A stretch of DNA of 64,000 nt from positions 558,001 through 622,000 of the forward strand of contig JAQSEB010000086.1 of assembly GCA_030063045.1 (NCBI GenBank), read 5' to 3'. This document shows, in pieces, positions 1 to 14,200 of this stretch. Numbering within the stretch: position 1 is the first letter of the stretch; the number at the start of each line of letters is the position of its first letter. Origin of the DNA: Pratylenchus scribneri. Lineage: Eukaryota; Nematoda; Chromadorea; Rhabditida; Pratylenchidae. The position numbers were made by a program, and so were the translations under genes. The notes under the pieces were generated by a model. That model had not been told where the DNA came from. It searched no databases and worked only from the letters and a program-made list of their open reading frames with translations.

Positions 1-283
1 GACTATTTATTTAAATTGTCTGATTGGAATTCGGTGGAATCAAAGAAATTTGGCCTTTTTGAGTAAATTATTTTATTTGAATGACTAACTGATTAAATTT
101 TTGAACAAATCAATAAAATTAAATGCTCAAAATAAAGAAAATAAAACAATTTTAAATTTAAACTGGAAAATTAAAGGGAAAAGTCATAGAAGGGAATTAT
201 TTTGGGTATTCACAATTCATTGAATCCGGGTCAAAAAATTCGGTCAAAATATTTCCAATTTGTTATATTCCTCTTTCGACTTT

Positions 284-3372
<3,089 letters not shown>

Positions 3373-4855
3373 TTATTGAATCATTTATTTGTGGATGAAT
3401 GGAATATACAAAATATTGTCCTGAAATTTGATAAATTTATTATTCGGTTATTAATTAAACAATTATTAAATAAGCATCTAAGTTTGATTGCTGGGAAGGC
3501 GGGATTTGGATTTTCGATCAATAAAATTGAGAAAGAAAACAGAAAACACCCATAAGATTAAAAAGGTTTTTAAACCGTCTAAATTATATTTGTTTTTTTT
3601 TTTTTCTAAACCCTGATCCCTGATAACAGACAACAATCTAAAGATAATCGATTCGCCGCGATGAGCACTATCGAATGGTGTATAAGGCTTTGGGGTCCAA
3701 GATTGTGCGTTAAAAAGCTCTATTGTTTTCGGCAAAAATCTACGAAATGCAGAGCAGACGAAATTAAAAAATATGAAGGATAAATTTCCATTAAATATAA
3801 TGCCAAAAAGTAATTTTAGAAAATTTTTTTAAAAATACAGCAGAAAGAATTAAGGTTTAGAATTTTTAAAATTTTTCTTTAAATTTTTTTATGTTCTTTA
3901 AGAGTGCAAACGAAACCAATAAACATTTTTTAGCAAAGAAATATTGGAAATCAAAGTTAATGTTTGTGGGAAAAAATTGTTGGGTTTGGTCATTTGATTT
4001 AATTAGATGTGCCGACAAATTCCATTTCCATGAACCTCCCATGATTCATCGCATTATAATTATTGAGTTTGATGAATGGAATGGTATTTCAAAAAATTCT
4101 TGGAATGCAAAAGGGAAGGGTGAACTCTTAGCTGACTATGAGAAGGCATTTTTGGCAGCCAAATTGGAATGATTAGCCGGGCAGAACAAATGAAATGAGG
4201 GAAAGAGGTCCAAACCAAAAGGGTAATATTGGCTTTTGGGGGACGAAATTACGGGGAAAAAAGGCTGACAGCCGACAAGGCAATTTGGACCGGCGGCTGG
4301 CAGTAGTGATGAGATGAGGAAGGAAAGAAGAACACGGAAGGGCAAAAAGAGGGGAACACGGACGGGTGCGGCTGGGGAAAATGAGGAAGAAACAGAGAGG
4401 ACGGAGTCGCATGTGAATTATTTGAAGGGGGCAAAAGGAATTGGCCAAGGAAATTGGGAGGGAGAAGACTGGCTGGCGGCGAATTCTGAACATTTTTCAA
4501 AGGGAATTACGTTGGATGGAGGCTGGTTGGAATGGAAATGGATGGACCAAAAGACAAGAGGCAGTCGATGAAAAGAAGGAAAAAGGAATGGAAAGAGGCA
4601 AAAAGGAAACCAGCAGTGGCGGCTGAACGGGTGGTTGCGACAGCCGACCGACTGACAGCAAAGGACGTGGAAGTTGAAAAAGGAAAAGGCTGTCCCAATC
4701 CCTTCCTTTGCTTTACAATGCTGGCTGACTTTGGTGGAGGAATGAAAGGCGCCGCGAGGTGCGTTGGCTCTTGGCCCACTGGCTGGGGAGGGATACGGAA
4801 AATTGGAAGAGAGGGATGACTTGGAGTTGGAGTCTCCAATGAATTTTTGGGGGTC
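3373..4855. other. Intergenic, no gene recognised
   Basis: This is the 5' flank of mpk-1. It starts with AT-rich sequence and passes into a purine-rich stretch (about 4310-4800). Short open frames exist on both strands in the purine-rich part, but they overlap in several frames and match no family I know, so composition explains them better. The mpk-1 promoter should lie near 3373-3600; no specific element is evident. Confidence 0.5.
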
Positions 4856-5463
4856 ACTATAGTATATGGTGCCAAGAGTTGGGGTATGTATGATATACCA
4901 TTCGACTCCTCTCGTTGAGCTGAGTTCGAATCTGCAAAAATTTTTTGCCGGAGACGCCTAGGAAAAAAGTTACAGTATGCTAAAGAAGCAAACAATGTAA
5001 AAGTGAAGGGTCCCCCCTATAGGTCGAAAATTTTTGAAAATTTTTTTGGCAAAATTACACCCGGGCGATATGTTAGACTTCTTTAAGACTCCTATGCTCC
5101 GAGCCCCTAAACCCTAACCCTAGCCCCAACCCTAATCCTATCCCCTAAACTTAGCCCCTACTCTGAAACAAAAATGGCCATAACTTTTTTATTTTTCGGT
5201 TTTATGCGAAACCAATGGCAGATTCGGACTCCTCTCATCGAGACGCGTCGATCGAGCTATAATTTGACCGAAAAAAAATGTCAAAAATTTTTTGAGTTTT
5301 CGACCCATAGGGGGGACCAAGCACTTTTTCAATTTTCATCATACTGTAACTTTTTTCCTAGGCGTCTCCGGCAAAAAATTTTTGCAGATTCGAACTCAGC
5401 TCAACGAGAGGAGTCGAATGGTATATCATACATACCCCAACTCTTGGCACCATATACTATAGT
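4856..5463. mobile_element. Fold-back element B1 with telomere-like core
   Basis: Outer arms of about 125 bp (4856-4980 and 5339-5463) are perfect or near-perfect inverted copies beginning ACTATAGTATATGG. A weaker inner inverted pair follows (about 5008-5050 and 5275-5325). The unpaired centre (about 5098-5160) is a run of CCCTAA/CCCTAG-type hexamers. No transposase. Target duplication not clear. The near-identity of the arms implies youth or ongoing arm homogenisation. Confidence 0.85.
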
Positions 5464-5757
5464 ACAGCCAATTTTTGTTTTTAAATGGCTTTTTCCCGAG
5501 AAAGTGGTGGTTGGAATTTTCCTCTCGCTGTATTTTATGCTGAGGATCACTTTCTGTGCCCATCATATTCTCCATCAAAATGAGCTGTTAAGCCCTCCAA
5601 TGCTGCGCTCCTTTATTTTTGGAGGAATTGAGAGAGATTTTTGGTGCAAAATTTGGATTAAAAATTGGCATTAAAGAATAAAAATAAACAAAAAAAATGT
5701 TCTTTGATATTTTATTTGGGGAAAATTTGCGAAATGGAATGATTCATTTAACTCGCG

Positions 5758-6062
5758 CAATTCTTTTGGCCATAACTTAAGAAGGAAGCAACCAATTCTG
5801 GAAGGCGATATGCCATTCGAAAGCCCTGAATCTCCTCAAAAAAGTGGATTAACTAATTTTTTGGAGAATTTAAAATATTTTGTAAAATAGGCACACTTTT
5901 CCTCTATATTCGGGTTTATTGCACTCAAAGACATGTTACTTTTTTAAAAGTTAGATTTCATAGAATCTAATTAAGCCACTTTTTAGAGGACATTCTGGGC
6001 TTTCAAATGGTATATTTCCTTCCAAAATTGGTTGCTCCCTTTTTGAGATATGGCCAAAATAA
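5758..6062. repeat. Palindromic MITE family A, copy 1
   Basis: Long inverted arms of about 75 bp: the left reads CTTTTGGCCATAACT, GGAAGCAACCAATTCTGGAA, GATATGCCATTCGAAAGCCC; the right is its reverse complement with divergence, ending ATGGCCAAAA. The centre is AT-rich. The same structure recurs at 11671, 16500, 34998, 38096, 40787, 52584 and 58092. It has no ORF, so it looks like a non-autonomous element. Confidence 0.85.
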
Positions 6063-6795
6063 CGGCCTCGGTTATTGAATCGTCCTCTAAAGGAAAATAT
6101 GGTTTGAAAATTTGAGAAATTGTACATTTTTCTACTTAAAAAAATAAATTCCTTTTGAACATAAAAATGTAAAAAATGCATGAAAAAAACCACCGATAAA
6201 AGATGCCGGCAGATAAAAATAACATTTTTCTTATTATTGATGGACTTTGGTCGTTTAGCCCTCTGTGCTTAACCACATTTTCTTCTCCCATTTAAGAGGA
6301 TTCCCTCTTCCAATTTAATATTCATCCATAAAAGGGTCCTCCACCATTTCCATTAGTGCTCCCAAAAAATTCCACCTGTGCTTATTGCACCAAATTTGGG
6401 CACAAAAACCTCTCAAATACCAAGTGGAAAATGGCCTCAAAAATGCCAAAATGCATTATTCCAATGCCGTTCTCAATTTTTGTGGAAAATATTTATTTAT
6501 GGTTGAATGAATACTTTATGGTAAAATTTTGAGCAAAAAATGGGAAAGGTGAAAGAGAGGGTTTGCCGCACATTGGAAATATGGCTCACAATTGGCCGCG
6601 CCTAAAATAATTCAACAAAATGTGGAAAAATGTGGGAACGGCGCAAAATTTGATTTGATTAAGTATAATTTATAATAAGCCTCGACCGAAGTTTTAATTA
6701 TAGAATAAAGCACACCAACAATTCACACTTTCGGCACATTTCCCTTTAAGGAAACATCCACCTTGTTGCTGGACCACTTTGTCTCCATTTATATT
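6063..6795. other. Intergenic, nothing recognised
   Basis: AT-rich DNA between two MITEs. No open frame with recognisable content and no RNA gene seen. Confidence 0.5.
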
Positions 6796-7102
6796 AGCTT
6801 GTCAAGGATTGAACTAATTTTGGTGATTTTGTTATTAAATTAAAGAGAGGACTTTTGGCTATCGATGCTATTAATTTTGCTTTAATTAATTCAGTATTTT
6901 TGGAGTTATGATCAAAAAACAATTGAAAATTTCTGTAATCCATAGTAAAGGTCATTATGAATGATTGTGGACTTAATTAATTCCAAAAATTCTGTACAAA
7001 TCTAAATAAAATTCTTATCATTTGATAGCCAAAAGTCTGCTCTTTAATTTGATAATAAAATCATCAAAATTGGTTCAGTCCTTGGATGAACTATTTTAAA
7101 TG
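6796..7102. repeat. Palindromic MITE family C, copy 1
   Basis: About 305 bp with inverted arms: the left carries GAACTAATTTTGGTGATTTT and GACTTTTGGCTATC, the right carries GATAGCCAAAAGTCTGCTC and AATCATCAAAATTGGTTCAG. Near-equivalents occur at 13864, 36551, 58793, 62096 and 63290, with a half copy near 44690. Non-coding. Confidence 0.85.
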
Positions 7103-8151
7103 TCCACAATGGCATTAATGAGTGGAAATGAGGGCAACTCCCAAACCAAAATGGCATTCTTTAAACTAAAAGTGTCTTCCAACTAAAATGGTCCTTCATA
7201 AATCTCTCCGGCGTGTACCCTAAAGTGCCATTCCAGATTCCATAGACCAATTAATAATCATTTTAGAAGGCTATAATGTGAGGGCCAATGAACACAAAAT
7301 AATTCATTTTCGACCAAAATACTTTGGATGTGGAATAATTTAAAAGAAAAAGGGAGGAAAATCCCCCTAAAAGGCAATATGAGGTCCCCCAGGGGCAAAT
7401 GGCTTTTGCTGGCTTGTTTCTATGTGTGTGTGTGCCAGGGCCACGGCAAACCAGACAAAAAGTAATGGCCTAATGGGTTGGTGAAATTTGGTGTTAAACA
7501 CAAAAAAAATGCATGCAAATGGCGGAAGGAATTTGGAATGGGAAGGGAAAGTGAGGGAAAGTGAGGGAAAAAGCACTTAAAATGAGGGTAGACGGCGACA
7601 ATTTATTTATTAGAGGCGCGGGAATTCACTCAAATGGCCCAGCAATTCTGTCGACAAGACTTTATGGCCACAGATAATTGTTTTATTACAAAAACAATAA
7701 AAAGGAAAGTACGCATTTCCTCCAATGTCCTGGGGCCTTTTTTCATTCAGGACGGATTCATTGTAATTTAAATTAAAAGAGAAATTTTTCATGGAATTTA
7801 ATTACAGCCGATTTATTATCCATCTAAATTTAACCAATTTTTTGCCCATTCATTTATTAGACCATTTTATTTAATCGAATTCTTTTACCAGCTGGGAGAT
7901 GGAGAAAGGTTACTAAAGGGATTTAGCCATTTTGTTGTCCTTTTTTGGTGATCTTTGATGGAACAAAATTAATCCATTTTTGGCTTCTCCTAAAAATGGT
8001 CGGATTAAAGCATCATTTTCACGGAAATAATTTATTTAAAAGGAAGGTTATTTTATCAATAAATGCCAAAGGGGGAGAATTGATGATATATTTTATATCT
8101 GAATAAGCTTGGGGCAAAATCATTTTTATAAATCCAAAATGTATGAAAAGT
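7103..8151. other. Intergenic, nothing recognised
   Basis: 3' flank of the glutamate receptor gene. AT-rich, with only short unconserved frames; a short purine-rich patch lies near 7540-7580. No feature could be supported. Confidence 0.5.
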
Positions 8152-8157
8152 TTTATT
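8152..8157 (-). terminator. Poly(A) signal of the glutamate receptor gene
   Basis: AATAAA on the minus strand, about 60 nt past the receptor stop codon. Position and motif fit a nematode polyadenylation signal; transcript evidence is absent. Confidence 0.5.
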
Positions 8158-8215
8158 TGAATTATTAAAATAAATTGAAATGCCATTCTTCCTCTCTTCC
8201 TTCGCCAATTTAAAT

Positions 8216-11200
8216 TTAAACTGCAGTATTATACGGTCGATATTGTTGTTGTTCTTGTTTGCCCCCGGCACTGCTACTTCTTTTGCCCCAGCCTTTTTTG
8301 GCTGCCTCTCTTCGTTGTACGGTACCACCTCCGCTGGAATTTGCGGAATATGAAGGAGGTGGTTGCGAATTTTTTGTGCCAGCTGAATCAATTCGGCCCA
8401 ATCCGCCTACTCCAAATGGACTTGGTTCAGAATAGTTGGCTGGCAGCAGGGAAGAAGCCTTTTAATTGAGTAAAAATGAGAAAAATGACTGAAAAGGGTG
8501 AACTTTTTGCTTCTTCAACATTTCATGGGTTGTGCCTTCTTTGACGACGGCACTTCCCTGGAGGGACAATTTGAGTTGATCGCAAAGGGAATCGCGTAAA
8601 TTAATCTTAAAAATGTATTTTATTTTATTTCTATGGCCATAATTACCATTGAAGAAATTTGACCCTTTCGAGCCTTAAATGTAATGGAAATTAAATTAAA
8701 TAAATGGTTAATTTTTGCCTCAATCCGTGATCGATAGAGGAATTCGCCGAGAGCGGCGATCATTGATGCAATCTTATTAAAAATTAATTGATAGAATTTT
8801 GAACAAAATGAGAATTGACCATTCCTCCCATTAGAATGTAAAAAATGCCGGCCACTTTGCTCAAATTCAAACTGGCTGATGAACCATCCTGGAAAATATT
8901 ACAAATTATTCGTTGATAGGATTAATGATTTTGGCTTAAAGAAAATATTAAAAAGTTATTGGTAAGTCATCACTAAAGAATAAATTTATTTGACAAAGAA
9001 AACAAAAGTTTGCTCTGGATTATATTAATTTTTATTCTGATTTTTAACAGTAATTGAATTCAGGAAAAATTCTGATTTTCATTCAGGAAACAATTCTGAT
9101 TTTCATTCCGGAAAGAATTCTGATTTTCATTCCGGAAAGAATTCTGATTTTCATTCCGGAAAGAATTCTGATTTACATTCCGGAAAGAATTCTGATTTTC
9201 ATTCCGGAAAGAATTCTGATTTTCATTCCAGAAAGAATTCTGATTTTCATTCCAGAAAGAATTCTGATTTTCATTCCGGAAAGAATTGTTCTGATTTTCA
9301 TTCCGGAAAGAATTGTTCTGATTTTCATTCCGGAAAGAATTGTTCTGATTTTCATTCCGGAAAGAATTGTTCTGATTTTCATTCCGGAAAGAATTGTTCT
9401 GATTTTCATTCCGGAAAGAATTGTTCTGATTTTCATTCCGGAAAGAATTGTTCTGATTTTCATTCCGGAAACAATTCTGATTTTCATTCCGGAAATAATT
9501 CTGATTTTCATTCCGGAAAGAATTGTTCTGATTTTCATTCCGGAAACAATTCTGATTTTCATTCCGGAAACAATTCTGATTTTCATTCCGGAAAAAATTC
9601 TGATTTTCATTCCGGAAACAATTCTGATTTTCATTCCGGAAACAATTCTGATTTTCATTCCGCGGAAAGGGAAAGAATTTAATTCAAATTTATCTTTTTT
9701 TTTGTAAAATTAACGTATTATTGTTCTTTCCTCTAATTTTTGCTCTAATAAATTTATTCTAATATGCCTCCAAAACCAACCGCAATTCCTTGATCACATT
9801 GTCCTCTGTCGTACCACCATTTATTTTCCAATTTTTTCAGCTCTCCCAGCTCTTGGAGTGCCAAAATGGCCAGATTTATGACATCTCTTTAGTAATGAAT
9901 TAATTTCTTTTTTTTTATTTCCTTGCTCACTTCCATTCGCTTCCAAAAGGCGTTGCCACTCCATAACCCACACCTTATATGGAGGAATAGTTTTGCAAAT
10001 TAAAAAAATAATTTCAAGAAACGGAACTGTTCAAATTGGCGCCTACTTTCATCGTATCACACGGCTTCCGTGTATTTGCATATTCATTGGCGGTTGCCTC
10101 CAGCAAGAAGGCATATCTGCCTTTATGCGTTCGAACTCGTTCAATGCCTTCGGCGTAGGAATTCACAAAAACCGATGGCACTTGGGATTCCATGAAACGC
10201 CACATTCGTTGGTAGATTTGGACAGAGGAATGCTGGCAACAAATTTAGGATTTTACACTTTCCATTGATTCCACCTTGAAGAATTGTGCGGTCGATCCGC
10301 CCGCCTGAATACCGTATTTGATTTTTGTTTGTTTTGCCAAATCCTCCACGCTTTCAATTGGGGCTTGCATTTTCTCTAGAGTCAAAAAGGCAGCCAAATT
10401 TGCCGTATAGGAGGAAACTTTAAGGAGAAAGGATGATGGAAAATAATTTATTCATAAACTTTCGTATTTTGAGTGGGTTTATTTTTTAAACCTTATCCTT
10501 CCTAATGTCTAGTCTTAATTAAAACCTAGTCCTACTAAGTTTTAACACTTTGTTGTGGCATGTTATATGCCCTTAAATAGATCGATTTTTCGATAAAAAA
10601 TCTGTGGATAAATTGATAATATTTGTTCATAAAAGAGTAAATAGGCTGAATTTTTACACTAAAATGGATTTGATTTACCAATGATCATTGTGAAGAACCT
10701 GTTGAGGGGGGAAAAAGAACTGCTGGTCAAAGTTTTATTAGTGAGACTTACCACCAAGCGCTTGAGGCAATCCGGCCACTAATTGATCTAAAATATTCAC
10801 AAAAAATCATTTCCAAAATCATCATCTATCGTGTGCCTTGGTAAAATGTCGGTGCCCTGTTGCATGAAAGCAGCCAAAGTAAACCACATACAATTGTAGA
10901 CGGAAAAATCATTGGAAATTGTGAAACCCCCATTGGCCATTTCTTCAACCCTCCATTCATATGGTGAAAAACGGGAGACGAGGAAAATGACAACGGAAAC
11001 GCCAACGTAGGCAAAAATGATGTACATCCAAATTTCACTGCTCAACGGGGCCATGAAGGAGAAGACGGAAAATTCTTAGAAGTTATAGGGAATTTTTAAT
11101 GAGATATTTTATTGTTGAGAGGACCTTGTTTGTCCGGTTTCTTGATCATAATGCTATAAAATAAAGGCAATATAGGTCCTTAATATCTGACCCTGAATGA

Positions 11201-14200
11201 CCTGATCCCGGTGGTCAAATATGGCTTCGAGAAATCCACCACCCTTTCACGATCCTTTCAATTGAATTAAATTTAAAATGTTGGCACCAAAAATTTTGCC
11301 TGATTGATGGTCAATGAGGCCACTGAAACATCCGCTTCACCACGCAACAAATGGCCAACTTTATTAGAAAAATTGAGGGAAAATCTAAGGAAAAGGAAGC
11401 GAACTTACTGATTCCATCCCAACCTGAAAATTAATAATTTTTAGTTTAATTTCGTTCATATTTCTTACTTCCATCGGGCTGTTTGGCACCATATTGGTTC
11501 GCCCGTGAGATGAAAATTTCATAGTTGAAATCGTCGATACGATCATGCAATAACTGTGAATAAAAATGGATCAAATAAAGAAAAGGATGGATTAAAATTT
11601 TCAATAAGAAGAATTACGACATTAATGCCCCCAGGCTCTAGGGAAATTACTGCCAATTTAGTACTTGCCCATTCTTTTGTCCATAGTTCAACGAAACATT
11701 AACCATTCAAGGAGATGATATATGCCATTTAAAAGCCCAAAGTTTCCTCTACAATTTGGCCATATTAAATTTTATGAATTTCTACCATTTGTTAGCCAAA
11801 AGTGTCCTCTATAATTTGACTTTTTACAATTGTAATTCTAACTTTAACAAAAAATTCATATAAATATATCAAGTCGATTTTTTTGTAAAAGCCGCTTATC
11901 TTACAAATTAATTTTTTTTTTCCTTAAAAATAGAAAATGCCATTTCTAAAGAAGATTTAAGGCTTTCATATGGCATATCGCCTTCCTTAATTGGTTGCTT
12001 CTTTGTTGACCTATGGACAAAAAAACGGCTTCAGCAGATTACAGCAGATACAGAATTGGTCCTATTTCAAATTTAATTGCCCCTCAGGCATATTCAAATG
12101 CGTGAAAAATTGTAATGTAAAATTGAATACAACACTAACATTGAGCAAATCGATGCAATAGCCCTCAAATTTGTTATTGCCCTGGCATTCGGTGGCATTC
12201 TTCAACAAAAACATATTAATTATAAATATTTTCATATATGGGGGGGATCTGACCGGATTGCCTCCTTTTGCCTGATCGCATTCCCTTTTGAGCATCACAA
12301 ATGGATCACTTCGAACTGTGACAATTCGGACCAATTTCTTCGGTCCTCCCTCTGACATTCCCGTCCGGACATGTTGTGCCTCTGTTCGATCTTTCAAAAA
12401 GCCAGCGGAATGTTTCCAAATCAACAATTCTTTCTTGTTGAATGCCGATTTTGTGTCCGAACTCAAATCGATGACCGTAACCATGAATGCTTTTCGCACT
12501 CCATCCCGGTCAAATTCGATGTGACCACTCAATGTGCCTTCGGCTGAACCCAATTTTAGCTGCAAAATTTAAATAAATAAAATTAAAAGGATGGAACTAA
12601 AATAATTACAATGGTTTAAAGAGAATTTTTCCGACACATTCACAGACCATATACCCAAAATTGGATAGAGCTGGTCAAAAGAGGCATTGAATGGTATATA
12701 ATTTGGTTATGGTTTGGTCAATAATTAAAAGGGTATTAAAGGGTTTAAACTCATTTTTGGTTCAAAATTAAGTTAAAATTGGTTAAATCCAAGCCAAAAC
12801 ATAATCAAATGATGCGTCTTGATAAGATCTAACAATTGAAAACATTGTTGGTTGGCCGACACTTGCGGACCCGACACTTGCGGACCAAACGGTCTGTCAC
12901 CGACGATGATGGTAAAGCTATTGAGGAATTGCTTAGAGCATTTTATTAGGCATAAAATTAGCTACAAAATGACATCAAAAGCATTGGCCAATGTTGAATA
13001 TTTACCGAGTTATGGCCAAAAAACTGTTGGTTTAATTAAAATTGTGTTTTTGGCAGTTTTTTGGCCATAAAACGGTGAATATTCGACACTGACCAATGCT
13101 TTTGATATAATTTTGTAGCTAATTTTATGCTTAAAAATATGCCATAAACGATTCCACGATTGCTTTGCCACCATCGGCGCCAGACCGTTTCGTCCGCAAG
13201 TGTCGGGTCCGAAAGTGTTGTAATACGACATTGTTTATATGTAGTTCTAGGATAAAAGTTGAATCGCTACAAACTTGGCAATTTCATTTTTTATTTGCTA
13301 AATTGAATCAACTTGCCGTGCTCATTTCCTTGGCAATTGCCCTTCCATGCTCAAATGTGTGAAATGGTCGATTTGGATTTTGTCTATCCGTACTTGGATG
13401 GCAATAAATTCCGGGGAAATCCTTCAAATAATTTGTATTCAATTTTAATGAATGTTTTCATTTACTCGATTGTAAAGTTCTCCATGACGAAAATTTTTGC
13501 GAAAAAGCGAATCATTTCTGCGTAAAGTCATTTCCAATGCGGCTTTGGCCACCAATACAGAATCGTGGACAAAAGCGAGACGAGTCTACCAAAAAGGGGG
13601 GGGGGGAAGAATCCAAGAGGAATTTGACTTTTTTGGCTGACCACCTCCAAATCGAGTCCAGCCCTTTCCTTTTCCACCTCCATTATGGCCAATTCAATTT
13701 GCCGATTCAACAGAGCATACTCTCGGCTTTCTCGATCAATGATTTGGAATCCAGTGATGTTTATGTTGCTCTAATAAAATTTGATAAAAAGGTGGAAATT
13801 TATATGAATTCCCTTTGGGTACTTTCATTGGATCGCCCCAATTGAAAGCCTAACATGTCGCCGTTTAAAATAAATAATAACTTGTCAAAGACTGAACCAA
13901 TTTTGATGATTTTGATAACAAATAAAGCATCGGACTTTTGGCTATCTAATTATATTAATTTTATTTAAACTGGTTCAGTATTGAAGAAGTTGTACCCAAA
14001 AAAAACATCTAAAATGACCCTTTACTATGGATTAGCGAAACTTATGCAATGGCTTTTTTGAATACATATAACTTTAACAATTCTATAACAATTTAAATAA
14101 AACTAATAGCATTTTAATAGCCGAAAGTCTACTCTTTAATTTGATTAAAAAATTATCAAAATTAGTTCCTTCCTTGATGAGTTATTTTAAACATTGTTAA

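Noticed and set aside
4314..4995. Several overlapping frames on both strands
   Set aside because: Purine-rich composition leaves all frames open; no motif or splice structure.
5098..5160. A true chromosome end or internal telomere
   Set aside because: The hexamers are degenerate, short and sit in the loop of a fold-back element; the same is true at 16919-17012 and 34230-34304.
9054..9707. A 217-codon repetitive open frame
   Set aside because: Same satellite; frames stay open because unit lengths are multiples of three.
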